Shown: positions 19,736 through 30,662, counted from the stretch's first letter. The stretch is 60,000 nt of DNA from Symbiodinium natans (GCA_905221605.1 CAJNDS010001680.1:323501-383500), one strand, 5' to 3'. The notes: generated by a model from the letters alone, not told the origin. Numbers and translations: made by a program.

Positions 19736-20575
19736 AAGAAAACAATGGTTTTAGGGTTTAGGGTTTAGGGTATAAACAGTGGTGTTAGGGGTTTAGGTTT
19801 TAGGTTTAGGGTATAAACAATGGTTTTAGAGTCTAGGTTTTTAGGGTTTTAGGTTTAGGGTTTAGAATTTAGGGTGTAGGGCTACCTAAAGCATCTTTTC
19901 TAGGTAGGCAGGCCTGCCATATCCAGGGAGTTGAGGAAGACAGGACTGCCCGTACTTGACTTTTTGGTGTCAGGATCCCTCATCAAACCGGAACCTCCCT
20001 AAAATGGAGGGTTTAGGGTTTTAGGGTCTAGGGTTTAAAGTGATTTTACAAGTAGGGCAGCTATGACTATGTTCAGTTATAACCTTATTCACAATTATTT
20101 ATAGCCCTATGCATGGCTACCATCCAAACCATCAGGCCTAAATCCTACACCCGCTGAGCCTTGCAGTGTGGGTTCCTATGTTCCGAGTTCCCTGCTGGGC
20201 ATCAGTATGTACTTCGGGGTGATCTCAACTTGGTGGTTGCCTTACTTCTAACCGTACTTGTAACCCTAATCACCATGGGCAAAAAAAACCTACACCCCAA
20301 ACCCTATGGGCAACAACAAGCCAAACCCTAGACCCTAAACCCGAAACCCTGTCCCTGCCGTGCTTTGGCTTGGCGCGTGGCCAAAAGACCCTGAAGCCCT
20401 AAACCCAAAACCCTAGACCCTGTCTGCAGACAAAAACCCAAACCCCTTGGCCCTAAACCCCAAACCCCAAACCCCAAACCCTAAACCCTAAACCTGAGGC
20501 TTCATTGTGACCGTCGATGCTGGGGCCGTGGAGTCCGAGGAGGGGACCGGCACCAACGAGCCTGGGGCTTGGGTT

Positions 20576-20641
20576 TAGGGTGTAGGGTTTAGGGTTTAGG
20601 GTTAGGGTTTAGGGTTTAGGGTTTCGGGTTTAGGTTTTAGG
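20576..20641. repeat. TTTAGGG tract
   Basis: G-strand units carry TGTAGGG and TTTCGGG variants. Confidence 0.85.
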
Positions 20642-20900
20642 GGGCCAACACACCAAGACAGGCTTCAAAGCAAGCTGTAGCAAGGCACCGCAGAAAGAGA
20701 TGTGAAACTTGTTTAGACCCTTAGCAAAAGTTCAAAGCTCTCTTGCCCAGTGGGTTTGAAGCTTGGGGGCTTGGAGGGCTTGGGGCTTCGCGCCCGGAGT
20801 TGCGCAGGTTCCGCAACCTTTCACAACCCTTAGCCACAAACCTCCCGGACCTGAACAAACCACTAAACTAAGCCAGCTAACCTCTTTTGCTGAGGGTTGT

Positions 20901-21011
20901 TACTACTCTTTTCTTAAGAACCTCAAAAGAATACAGCATAACAACCCCTGTATTACCCATATAAGGAAGATTAATTCCTTTTTTTGGGGAGGTTCTTAAG
21001 CAACTTGTAGT
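20901..21011. mobile_element. MITE family G, copy 2
   Basis: TTCTTAAGAACCTC near the left end pairs with GAGGTTCTTAAG at the right. The interior TATTACCCATATAAGGAAG matches copy 1 (ATTGCCCTTATAAGGAAG). Confidence 0.6.
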
Positions 21012-21293
21012 TTAAGCTGTGCTGTTTGGGGCTCGGAGTCCCAACCAACCGGGCCATCAGCTTAAACAGGGAGGGCTTAGGACTACGTGGTTCAAGTTGA
21101 GAAGAATCTGGGTTGTGCTTGGGCATATTCTTTTTTTTAGTTCCCCTCTTTCCTTCTTAAGGGAACCTATTCACATATAATTTTCAAAGGCTTTAAAGCA
21201 CAGCTCAAAGGAGTTTTTTTGTCAGTTTTGGTCTTCTTGCTTGGCTTTGAGGCTTTGTTGGCTTAGGGAAACGACTTTGAGCTGCAACAGCTT

Positions 21294-21352
21294 TAGGGTT
21301 TAGGGTTTAGGGTTTAGGGGTTTAGGGTTTAGGGTTTAGGGTTTAGGGTTCC
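21294..21352. repeat. TTTAGGG tract
   Basis: About eight units, one with an extra G. Confidence 0.87.
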
Positions 21353-21546
21353 TACACAAACTGGTCGAAACCCTGCACCTCGAAGAAATCCCTCCGCGGC
21401 CCAACCAACAAACCCTGGCACGAAAACGCACGGTTCATTTTTTCTGTTTTGCCTCAGAGGCACTCGTTTTGCGCTCATAGATTTCCGACACGTGAGAGCA
21501 AGTGAGAGAGAGAGAGAGAGAGCTTGTATTTTGGGGTTTGAGGACT

Positions 21547-21658
21547 ACTTTGGAGGTTCATGGGTAGTTTTAATTCGGGTTGTAAGTCGGGTAACTACAT
21601 TTATACCCTTACTTAAGGCATTAAGAACCCTGCCTATTCGCTACCCATGAACCTCCCA
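21547..21658. mobile_element. MITE family A, copy 4
   Basis: TTTGGAGGTTCATGGGTAGT pairs with CTACCCATGAACCTCCCA. An (AG)n run lies just upstream (about 21507-21523). Confidence 0.72.
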
Positions 21659-22424
21659 GCAGGGCTTGTAGGGTTTTGGGCTTCGGGGCTTCGAGCTTTA
21701 AGGGCCTTGTGGAGTCAATCAGAAAAGGTTCGAGAAACCCAACAGCACAGAGTGCTTGCAGAAACCCTGAACCCACTCCCGCATCCGCATGCCTGAGTAG
21801 ATTTTCTGCGGCACTCGGGAATTTCTCGATCCCGTGACCCTAAACCCTAAACCCTTAACCCTTAACCCTTATAAACCCTAAACCCTACTGTAAACCCTAA
21901 ACCCTAAACCCTATTCAACCCCACACCCCAGACCTGCTCAGGTACACCCAAGGGAAGATCCAGTCGAAGCTCCGCTGCCATGGCCCCAGGCTGCCAGAAA
22001 AAACCTGGGTTTAGGGTTTAGGGTTTAGGGTGTAGGGTGTAGGTTTTAGGGTTTAGGGTTTAGGGTTTAGGCAAGGACGAGGGTGTATGTATTGACATGG
22101 GTTGGCGGCCCCTTACGTAGGGTTTCTGTTTTATGGGGTTCTGATTGGCTTCGAAAGGGGTTCTACGAAGGTAGAAGGGCAACAGATAAAGAGGCCTTTC
22201 TAACGTGTACATGGTCAGGTTGCTTGATGATGGCTTCTGTTTGTGGTCAATGTGTGGGTCACTTTTCGACCGCGGCCTGTGCATTTACAAGCAGGTATGT
22301 CATGTCAAACACCCTCACAAAGCTTAAGCCATCTCCTACAAGGCTTCCGGGTCGCCTTTTCTTTTCTTTTTCCCGAAAGCATCGCGAAGGGTTCTTCCGT
22401 GCGGAGCCCTCTGACCCAACAACA

Positions 22425-22735
22425 TAGAGTGAAGTACATAGAGTCAAGTGCATAGAGTTAAGTGCATAGAGTGAAGTGCATAGAGTGAAGCGCGTAGAGT
22501 GAAGTGCATAGAGGGAAGTGCAGTAGTGTGAAGTGCATAGAGTCAAGTGCATAGAGTAGTGCATAGAGTCAAGTGCATAGAGTGAAGTGCATAGAGTCAA
22601 GTGCATAGAGTCAAGTGCATAGAGTGAAGTGCATAGAGTGAAGTGCATAGAGTGAAGTGCATAGAGTGAATTGCATAGAGTGAATTGCATAGAGTGAAGT
22701 GCATAGAGTGAATTGCATAGAGTGAAGTTGAAGTG
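22425..22735. repeat. Tandem 14-mer satellite (AGTGAAGTGCATAG)
   Basis: About 21 units of a 14-nt motif repeat head to tail, with SNP variants (AGTCAAG, AATTGCA) and two short units. There are no spacers, so it is not a CRISPR array. Any ORF across it is a by-product of the period. Confidence 0.88.
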
Positions 22736-22875
22736 AATAGAAAGTGCGAGATTTACGTAGAATTTAGTAGACCTTCGTACCCAGTCCTAGATTTCTAAAT
22801 TAAAATTACTCTTTCTAATTAAAATTACTCTTTCTAAGGCGGCGGGCTGGGTTGACATCGCCAATCGGGATTGCA

Positions 22876-23390
22876 ACCCTCTGCGTGTTTCGGCGTGGTC
22901 GCGGTGCTAAAACCGTCGTTTTTTTTTACGTTTCTTGATTTGCGCGGACAACCCTCTGCGGGTTTCGGCGTGGTCGCGGTGCTAAAACCGTCGTTGTTTT
23001 ACGTTTCTTTCTGCGCGCGGACAACCCTCTGCGGGTTTCATCGTGGTCGCGGTGCTAAAACCGTCGTTTTTTTACGTTTCTTGATTTGCGCGGACAACCC
23101 TCTGCGGCTGATCGCCGGGTCGCAGTGCTAAAACCGTCGTGTTTGGTACTTTTTTTCGCGCGCGCGGACACCCTCTGCGGGTTTCGGCGTTGGCGCGGTG
23201 CCAAAACCGTCGTGTTTTTGCGTTTCCTGACATACAAACGTAACCCCTCTGCGGGTTTCGGCGTTGGCGCGGTGCCAAAACCGTCGTGTTTTTGCGTTTC
23301 TTGACATGCAAACGTAACCCCTCTGCGGGTTTTCGCGTGGTCGCGGTGCTAAAACCGTAGTGTTGTTGCGTGTTTTTTTCGACTTGTGTA
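22876..23390. repeat. Tandem repeat, unit about 73 bp, about 7 units
   Basis: Each unit contains CCTCTGCGGGTTTCGGCGT, GCTAAAACCGTCGT and a T-rich spacer. Units 5-6 form a diverged subfamily (GCCAAAACCGTCGTG). Confidence 0.88.
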
Positions 23391-23595
23391 GTACAGACGT
23401 AGTACGCCGGGGACTTCCGTGGCTGGAAAATCGAGTTTTGTCGTACAAATGTAGTACGCCACGGACGCCCCCGGAGCTTCCGTGGCTGGAAAGTCGATTT
23501 TTGTAGTACAGACGTAGTACGCCGCGGACACCCGGAGCTTCCGTGGCTGGAAAGTCGACTTTTGTAGTACAGACGTAGTACGCCGGACTTCCGCG
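23391..23595. repeat. Tandem repeat, unit about 62 bp, about 3.5 units
   Basis: The unit carries GTAGTACGCC, CTTCCGTGGCTGGAAA and a TTTTGTAGTACAGACG tail. Confidence 0.85.
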
Positions 23596-23629
23596 CGCGT
23601 GAAGACACGGGGATGTTTTTGTCCTTTCT

Positions 23630-24010
23630 CGTTGAAAACCTCGCAAATATCGTGGGACTCGAATTCCGGGAAAACCTCGCAAATATCGTGGGACTCGAAT
23701 TCCGGGATGTCGAAACCCTCGCAAGTATCGTGGGACTCGAATGCCGGGATGTCGAAACCATCGCAAATATCGTGGGACTCGAATTCCTCGAAAACCTCGC
23801 AAATATCGTGGCACACGAATTCCGGGATGTCGAAACCCTCGCAAATATCGTGGGACTCGAATTCCGGGGCATCGAAAACCTCGCAAATATCGTGGGACTT
23901 GAATTCCGGTGCGTCCAAAACCTCACAAGAGAACCTCGCAAATATCGTGGGACTCGAATTCCGGGATGTCGCAACCCGGGGCGTCGAAAACCTGGGAAAT
24001 TTCGTGGGAC
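23630..24010. repeat. Tandem repeat, unit about 36-57 bp, about 9 units
   Basis: Units contain CCTCGCAAATATCGTGGGAC and TCGAATTCC, with two spacer types. Long overlapping ORFs on both strands arise because the unit lacks stops; I do not call a gene. Confidence 0.85.
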
Positions 24011-24141
24011 TGGAATGTGAATGCCATGCAGCGGACCGGGAAAAAAGTGATCTCGTTTTGGAGGGAAGGCGCGTGCCGCGACCAGCCACTGGAGCTCGGC
24101 GTTGTCTTCAATGCCGATGAAAAGTGTACAGAGTTGACCAC

Positions 24142-24187
24142 AAGTGCATGGCATTCAACTCCACACACTTGAATGCCATGCAGTTCC
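24142..24187. repeat. Short inverted repeat
   Basis: AGTGCATGGCATTCAA pairs with TTGAATGCCATGCA around a 16-nt loop. Further AAGTGCAT motifs follow to about 24275. Confidence 0.6.
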
Positions 24188-24426
24188 ATACACGTCCACT
24201 GGACAAGTGCAGTGTACAAGTTGACTATGCAACCATGTAAGTGCATACATTTGTCCAAGTGCATGCAGTTCGAGTGCAAAGAATCAACTGCATGGAGTAA
24301 CGCACGGCAAATCGATGCTTTCGGGCCATCCCTCTTCTAGTTTGGGCTCCCGGAGTGCTTTGGCAAAGTTCTAGATACATATATATATATATATATATTT
24401 CTTTCATACACATACTTATTTGTTTC

Positions 24427-24460
<34 letters not shown>

Positions 24461-24515
24461 CAGGATCGTTTTTACTCCCTGAACGCGGGGTATTGGATTG
24501 CCTGTGGGGTTGAGG

Positions 24516-24845
24516 TTTAATCCGTTCCCCCTAATATTAAAGGCCCCCCCCCCCTCCCTTGTATAAAAACCCCCAAAGGGTTTTTTGTATTTGGGGGGGT
24601 TCTTATCGTTTGTCCGAAAAACCAGCCCGTCCTTATTGCAGCACGCTGGCTCAGCAGCCCAGCCTAAGCCTAGACAGCTACGTTTGGAAAAGGTTCATGT
24701 TTCTGCTTCCGGCTTCCAACCCTCCCCCCCCCTAACTCCCCCCTCTCTCTGTAGAGATTTTAATAGGGACAGGCGCGGGATCGGGATTTTGGGCCAGGGG
24801 GTTCTTTATATTAGGGGGGTATGAATATTAGGGGGAACGGATTAA
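24516..24845. mobile_element. Inverted-repeat element, family I
   Basis: TTAATCCGTTCCCCCTAATA at the left pairs without mismatch with TATTAGGGGGAACGGATTAA at the right. It spans about 330 bp with no transposase and is the only copy in the window. Confidence 0.7.
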
Positions 24846-24983
24846 GAAGGTTCTTTGGCGCTGATTTTTTTTGGGTTTGGGTGCGAGAGTCTGGGAAAAG
24901 GGGGGGGCCGGACTCAGCTGCTTTCGACTTCAGGACGTTAAGTTTGGGGGGTCGGATGGAACCATGATGGACTATGAACCCTC

Positions 24984-25087
24984 ACTTAGTAGCTGAGTGA
25001 GCACACTTGCTTTTTTTGGGATGCTATAATCCCCTGTAGAACTGAAAGTGTACACTTTTGTGGGGCTTCTGAACTCAGAAACTAAGC
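24984..25087. mobile_element. MITE family H, copy 1
   Basis: It shares TAGCTGAGTGAGCACACTT and GAACTGAAAGTGTACACTTT with the copy at 54.8 kb. Inner arms AAGTGTACAC/GTGAGCACACTT pair. Confidence 0.65.
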
Positions 25088-25636
25088 TCAACACCAAGAC
25101 CCTGTTGATGGGACCGGCAGGGGCAGTGATCCCCATTTTCCGGACCCTAATCCCGACCAACTGCCTAACCTTACGAGCTTAAGCACTTAAACCGCTCAAC
25201 CCTAAACCCTAAACCCTAAACCCTAAGGACCCTCAACGTCCCCAAGACCCTAAACATTCCCAAGCCCTCAACTCCCTCCTGACTTTAAGAGACCCCCAAC
25301 CCCCCCTAAGACCATACGACCCAAAGCTCCAGACCCTGAACTTCCTACCCCTAGTACGACCCAAAGCTCCCTCAGGTCCTCTTACCAAGACCCTACTTGA
25401 AGATTCAGGGTACATAAAACCCAGTTCTAACATATTCTAGCTATACTTATAACGCCCCCCCCCCCCAAAAAAAAAAAGCCCTCGAAGTAGGGAAGACGCA
25501 GACTTATCATCCCGGTGAGAAGAATCCTGGAGCCTCCAAGTAAGTCTGCGAAACTGTCTCGGACCCTATGAGACCCTAAGCTCCCTAAACACTAAACCCT
25601 AGACAAAACCCTAAACCCTAATCCCATGAGACCCTA

Positions 25637-25729
25637 GAAGTCTGCGAAAAGCACCGAGGCCCGAGGTGGAACGAAGGCAACGCGCAAGAAGCTGAGCCTC
25701 TGACCTTCCGAGCAAAGCTGCGGTGTCGC
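25637..25729 (+). other. Exon-like island X4
   Basis: 31 open codons (VCEKHRGPRWNEGNAQEAEP) have strong coding-like composition. They lie between a degenerate C-strand and a G-strand tract. Confidence 0.22.
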
Positions 25730-26068
25730 TTTTTTTGTGTCTGTAGGGTTTAGGGTTTTGGGTTAGGGTTGTAGGGGGTTCTCTACAGGGGGTTCATAGG
25801 GACCCCACAACCCTACGACATGTTTCTATGGGGTTCCAAAAGGTTTATGGGTTGTTTATGGGGCTTATACGGCCTTGTAGCGTTTCCGCTTTGTAGTATT
25901 CACCCAGAATAACGTTAAGAAATAGCTGTCATCACAGATATACATGTCTTTTGAATGTTCGGCCTAGGGTTTAGGCGCTTTGGCTTGGTGAGTTTAAGGC
26001 TAGGATCCGGAGTAGGCCCTGGTTTCTTTTGTTTTTAGGGCCCTAAAACCTACACCCTAAACCCTAAA

Positions 26069-26135
26069 GGGGTTCCCTTAGAAATCCCTGCACACCAAAC
26101 AGGGCACCCTTTTGATTCCTAGTTTGCTCCTGGGT
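26069..26135 (+). mobile_element. Family E element, copy 1
   Basis: GGGGTTCCCTTAGAAA...AGGGCACCCTTTTGATTCCT is shared with copies near 42.6, 48.4 and 51.1 kb. Confidence 0.45.
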
Positions 26136-26876
26136 CTAGAAGACATGTTATGTTTAGTTAGTTCCCCAATGGGGTTGCGATGTGAAAAAGTATCCTCGCC
26201 CCGGCCTCCCTAAAACCCTAAACCCTTTAAACCTTGAACCTTAAACCCTAAACCCTAAATCCTAAACCCTAAACCCTAAAACCCTAGCCCTGATCCCTAA
26301 GCTCCGGGCCCAGGTGCAGCCTCGTGAATTCCGACGGGCTGAGGTGCGTAACTCTTCAATGGCAAATGGGTTGAGGGCTTCGGGACATTCGGGGGGAAGA
26401 CTCCCAGGGTTTAGGGTTTAAGGTTTAGTGTTTGAGAAAGGATGGCTGTGCGTGCGTGTTTTTCTCCTGGTTTTGGCTCGGCTGCGTGTTTGTCTCTGTG
26501 TTCGTTTTGTTGTGGCTACCTGTTGTTGTCTGCTCTGTGTGCGTGTGCTTGCTTTTTTCGTACTACATATCTATGTCAGCTTGGTTGTTTTGGTTTCTTG
26601 TTAGTGGTCCTCATGGCAGGCCTTTCTAAATCGTCAATCTGTCTCTGTGCGTGTGTGACGCCTTGGGAAGCCAAGCCAAGATGAAAACACGATGCTGCAA
26701 ACACGTCCTGTGTTGATAAACAGGCTGGGTGTTTATCAACAGGTCGGTTGTTTGTAAACAGGCTGGGTGTTTATAAACATATCAATCTTTGGGCGGGGTT
26801 GCACGTCCCGTGTTTTTCAACGGCTGGGTGTTTATCAACATATCAATGTTGGGCAGGGTTTGGGGGGGCGGGGGGC

Positions 26877-26879
<3 letters not shown>

Positions 26880-26907
<28 letters not shown>
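26880..26907. repeat. Poly-G run
   Basis: About 28 consecutive G are interrupted only at the ends. Confidence 0.88.
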
Positions 26908-26908
<1 letters not shown>

Positions 26909-26923
26909 GGCGGTAGGGGTGCC

Positions 26924-27460
26924 ATGAAGCGCACCGCCCAAGTTTCCGGCACCATCGAGATCGACAACGCAGTTTGCCGGTTAGAGCTCACGAACATCCA
27001 TGTCGTTCAAACCCCCATGCCATCCGCGGGGTCCTCGTCGACATCACCTGGTACCACATCACCCCGTATCGATGAGCTCCTCACCCAGATCGTCGATGAT
27101 GTTGTCCCCACACACCACTCCAGGAAAGACCTGACTTCTCGACAAATCCAGGTACACATGTGTCACATCCAGCGGAAGTACGGCTTGAACACTGGAGTCC
27201 AAGGTGGTTGGAACACAATGGCGGACGAAGCCGGAAAGGCGTCAAAAACAAGCTCTTGGCAACTGGCGATGGCAACCCCAGCAATGAGGATGAGGACGCA
27301 AACAGCGCCAATCCCAAGAACCCCAAGGCTGAGAGCGATAAGCGACCCAGCACTTTGTCATCTGCGACACTACTTACTACTTCGCCATCTACAACTTCAG
27401 GCGTCTATGTGTACTCTGAGAAGACGTGTCCTGTGTGATCCAAGGCACTCTACACGATGA
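26924..27460 (+). pseudogene. Frame-shifted N-terminal part of the KDZ-like transposase
   Basis: ATG 26924 (MKRTAQVSGTIEIDNAVCRL) opens a plausible N-terminus. Around 27160-27400 the coding-like reading moves between frames (one frame gives an Asn/Asp/Pro-rich stretch, another a YYFAIYNF-type stretch with internal stops). Either small indels or an intron disrupt it before the intact C-terminal frame begins after the stop at 27458-27460. Confidence 0.45.
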
Positions 27461-28408
27461 AGGGAGATAAGGAGGTCGTCAGAGGAATTTTGGTCGGGAG
27501 CGAATCTATCGTTCCTATCCGAACCCAGCGAAAGGTCTGCTGCAGTTGTCGCAAGTCCATTCGCCCGAACATGGTATGGAGAGTTCAACTACGACCGCCC
27601 GTCCAAATACTCCGAGAAGATCGGCTCCGATGGCTCCATGCTCTTCAAAATCCCGGAACAGGTTAAAGTAATTTCCTTTGACGGTCACTTCGGCGTCCAC
27701 AGCAAGCTTGTAGACAAGGTCGACGGCCCCCGCGCTGCACCCGTGTCGGGACATCCGAAAAAGCTTCGTGAACATGAGAGGACGGCTTCATGTGCTCGGA
27801 AGGACTCCTTGCACTATGCACTACCACAAAGGACTGCTGGGTGGCAATTTGCTCTGGACCCCGAGTCACGCAAGGTGTTAGGGGCGAAGGAGCATATCTC
27901 CAATGAGGGTCATGCTGACAAGGCAAAACTCTTGCAGGATGTTATGACGATGAGCAATGTGAAGCCAGACGTCCTCATACACGACGATGTGTGTCACTTT
28001 GAGAAGTTCGTCAAGAAGCGGAATCACGAAGACTTCATGGGCATCAAGTACTGGCTCGTCGATCTCTTCCACCTCTGCAATAAGAAGGAATGGCGTCATT
28101 GTGAGCACAAACGTTGCAAGCACATTAGAACCAATATGTCGGAGTCCTTCAATGCATGGATTCGTCCACTTAATTTCTTTCTGAACTCGTTGAATGCCCA
28201 CAGTCACAGGTTCTGGGTTCGAGAGGCATGTCTCTTTTACAATATTCACTTACCGGCCATGAGTGCTCTCTTCACCAGGCGATCTAACGCTGTTTCTCGG
28301 AGTACAGTCAGAGGGAAGAGCCGGAAATTTTTGAAACGTCCATCGGTCCAGAAGCGGCCGGCAGCCATGAAAACATTTGTCCGAAAGCGGCCGGCAAGTC
28401 GTAGGTGA
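27461..28408 (+). CDS. KDZ/CxC-like DDE transposase, catalytic region
   Basis: The frame is open for 315 codons from the stop at 27458-27460 to TGA; the first ATG in it is near 27620, so the start is uncertain and the protein is probably 5'-incomplete. The likely DDE residues are Asp in SFDGHFGV (27680-27682), Asp in IHDDVCHFEKF (27983-27988) and Glu in MSESFNAW (28142-28144). VDLFHLCNKK, followed by CEHKRC, matches the conserved VDxFHxxxH...C region of Kyakuja-Dileera-Zisupton transposases; here Asn replaces the usual third-position His of that block. The C-terminus is strongly basic (FLKRPSVQKRPAAMK), suggesting DNA binding or a nuclear signal. The KDZ assignment rests on motif spacing recalled from the family, not on a search. 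Confidence 0.6.
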   Translation, partial: REIRRSSEEFWSGANLSFLSEPSERSAAVVASPFARTWYGEFNYDRPSKYSEKIGSDGSMLFKIPEQVKVISFDGHFGVHSKLVDKVDGPRAAPVSGHPKKLREHERTASCARKDSLHYALPQRTAGWQFALDPESRKVLGAKEHISNEGHADKAKLLQDVMTMSNVKPDVLIHDDVCHFEKFVKKRNHEDFMGIKYWLVDLFHLCNKKEWRHCEHKRCKHIRTNMSESFNAWIRPLNFFLNSLNAHSHRFWVREACLFYNIHLPAMSALFTRRSNAVSRSTVRGKSRKFLKRPSVQKRPAAMKTFVRKRPASRR

Positions 28409-28569
28409 AGCCCATATGCTTATCGTCAGAATCAACGCTCTGAATCTGCCGAAGCATGCAAGTACCACATACACCACATACATGACTCACACAAAGCACA
28501 CCAACAGACACACACACGCACAACCATCCCCTGCCTAGGGTTTAGGGTTTAGGGTTTTGGGTTTAGGGC

Positions 28570-28684
28570 TACTTGGAGGTTCATGGGTAGTTATAGGTTG
28601 GGGTTATAAGTAGAGCAACTATACTTCCCACCTTACTTAGGGAACTTTCAACCCTGCTTCTAACTACCCATGAACCGTCAAGTA
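28570..28684. mobile_element. MITE family A, copy 5
   Basis: ACTTGGAGGTTCATGGGTAG pairs with CTACCCATGAACCGTCAAGT. It follows a TTTAGGG tract directly. Confidence 0.75.
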
Positions 28685-29284
28685 CACAGCTTAACAAGGG
28701 CTTAGGAATTCAGGGCTCAAGGCCTGTGCGCACCTGGTTGGCGACCCAGTAAGTAAGTATGGCAGCGGGTCTTGTTGAAGTGAGTTTGTTGAAGCTTTGT
28801 TGGAGGGGGAGTAGGCTTTGGAGTCCCGATCGGGGTTTAGGTCATTTAGGTGTTGCTTGGGCATGGCTTTTCGGGTTTGGGGTTTAGGGTCTTGTGCACT
28901 AATTCCAAATTCTGCGATACAGGGGTCGATTTGCGGAGGCAGGCTGCAGAATGTGCTCGTGCCTGTGAGAACGCAGCTGCGAATGTCGCAGCCACACTAG
29001 CCAGAACTAGGGGTTTAAGGTTTGGGTTTAGGCTTTAGGTTTTAGGCTTTAGGCTTCAGGCTTTAGGGTTAAGGCTTTAGGGTTTAGGGTTTAGGGCTTA
29101 GGCTAGGGCGTGCTATGATTTGCTACTCTCCTTGGGGCCTTATCCTTGTTAACTCTTGACATTCTCCATCTTTGCCGTCGGTGGCTCGCGATTTGCCAGG
29201 CTCAACCCAAACTTCAAGACCAGGCCCCAAGACTCCCAAAAGGGTTTAGGGTTTAGGGTTTAGGGGTACTTATCTTTATACTGC

Positions 29285-29600
29285 GAGAAGAATAAGCAGT
29301 TTGATCGCGTTATCATCAGAATAACATGATATTACAATTCAAAAATAGAATGTTTATAAGAGTCGAAGAATATAATGAATATAGTAGTATAACCAAATCC
29401 TAGTATACTAATCTGACAATATCGAATATATCGTAGCAAGGCTGCGTAGTAATATAGTATTATAGCAATGGAGTAGTTTGTTTGTTTAGTAGTGTAAGAC
29501 ACTTGCTGTACAGTGATTTCAGAATGCAGCAACACAAAGTAGTTATACAATAATATAGTCATATGGTGATAGAATGACACACATGTTGATCACATGAAGA
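29285..29600. other. AT-rich unique stretch
   Basis: It is rich in TATA/ATAG motifs, unlike its neighbours. A minus-strand ORF across it (29580-29332) is Tyr/Ile-rich and looks like composition only. No organelle gene was recognised. Confidence 0.35.
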
Positions 29601-29788
29601 GTGAAAACACACCTGCATTTTTGTTTGAGCTCTAAGCGGCGACGGGTGTTTCTGTAGAGGTGGCTTCAATGTTTAACCTAAGACAGCGGGGTCCCTAAAC
29701 CCTAAACTCTAAACCCTGAACCCTATGCCTTTGGCCCGACAAGAAGGAGCCAGTACAATGCGACCCATGTCGACCACTCAGACCTCTC

Positions 29789-29904
29789 TACTTGGAGGTT
29801 CACGGGTAGTTATAAGCAGGGTTATGAGTACCCTAAGGAAGGTTTTCAAGCAAAGTTACCCTAACTTATAGCCCCACTTATATCTGCTCATGAACCTCCA
29901 AGTA
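29789..29904. mobile_element. MITE family A, copy 6
   Basis: TACTTGGAGGTTCACGGGTAG pairs with CTGCTCATGAACCTCCAAGTA; the interior GTTATAAGCAGGG pairs with the right-side TATAGCCCCAC. Confidence 0.75.
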
Positions 29905-30146
29905 GGGCCGCTCTTGTGCTCGACTGTCACGGACCCTACGCCTTGAACCCCAATTGGTGGGGGGGGGGGGTGCGTTTATGGGTACCCTAAACCCTAAACC
30001 CTAAACCCTAAACCCTAAACCCAATTGGGGGCCGCTTTTGGAATGGGTCCTATGATGAAAGCCCTACTCAAGTAGGCCATGTTCAGGGGGTCAAGGAACC
30101 CAATCTGTCCAGACGATGGAACTCAAGAAGCTCCAGGATGTGAGGT

Positions 30147-30238
30147 TTAGGGTTTAGGGTTTAGGGTTTAGGGTTTAGGGTTTAGGGTTTAGGGTTTAGG
30201 GTTCAGGGTTCAGGGTTCAGGGTTCAGGGTTCAGGGTT
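30147..30238. repeat. TTTAGGG array turning into TTCAGGG
   Basis: About eight TTTAGGG units are followed by about six TTCAGGG units, an abrupt variant switch. Confidence 0.9.
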
Positions 30239-30394
30239 CATCAGGCACGACGCAACACGTCGAGAGGGAGCGCTGGGTCAGGTAGCAAGGGCGGCTCTCG
30301 CAGCTTTTGGATGCGAGAATGCTTTCCCTAAACCCTATAAACCCTAAGCCCTAAGCCCTAAACCCTAAACCCTAAAACCTAAACCGAGGTGAGT

Positions 30395-30460
30395 CCCACG
30401 CAGCTTCAGCTGCAGGTGGACATGGACCACATGCAAGTGGAGTGCCTTCTTGGCACTTAG
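30395..30460 (+). other. Exon-like island X5 with a donor-like GAG|GTGAGT before it
   Basis: 21 codons (PTQLQLQVDMDHMQVECLLG) end at TAG. The preceding ACCGAGGTGAGT (30383-30394) is a good 5' splice-site match, which argues against this piece itself being the exon 3' of it. Confidence 0.15.
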
Positions 30461-30477
30461 TCGAACAAGAAACCCTC

Positions 30478-30617
30478 GGTAGGCCCTTTTTGGGATTTTC
30501 TAGTTTTCCTTATTGGGGTTTAGGGTTTAGGGTTGTTTAAGGTTTAAGGTTTAGGGTTTGGGGTTCAGAGGCTCATATTCAGGAATATTTGTCCGGGGGT
30601 TTTAAGGGCCATCCTAG
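30478..30617. mobile_element. Family J element, copy 1, with a telomeric array inside
   Basis: TAGGCCCTTTTTGGGATTTT and TTTTCCTTATTGGGG at the left, and GGGTTTTAAGGGCCATCCTA at the right, match copy 2 at 55.0 kb. A TTTAGGG-type tract (about 30516-30564) replaces the interior. Confidence 0.6.
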
Positions 30618-30662
30618 TACCATGGGCTCGTGACATTTCACGTCCCCTTGTTTCCCGGCCCA

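Larger units (their letters stand above)
26440..28529 (+). mobile_element. KDZ-like DNA transposon
   Basis: GGATGGCTGTGCGTGCGTGT (26440-26459) and ACACACACGCACAACCATCC (28510-28529) pair at 18 of 20 positions as terminal inverted repeats, though part is low-complexity. The element carries a transposase ORF and is bounded on both sides by TTTAGGG-type tracts. I see no matching target-site duplication. Direct copies of GGCTGGGTGTTTATCAACA and related motifs (26720-26850) and a G-run (26880-26907) lie in its 5' part. Confidence 0.55.

Noticed and set aside
22425-22735. CRISPR-like array
   Set aside because: Units are contiguous 14-mers without spacers, and the context is eukaryotic.
23072-24154. 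360-codon minus-strand ORF (and overlapping ORFs on both strands)
   Set aside because: It runs through three tandem-repeat arrays whose units lack stops in several frames; composition explains it.
29332-29580. Tyr/Ile-rich 82-codon minus ORF as an organelle membrane protein
   Set aside because: AT-rich composition alone gives it; no recognisable motif.
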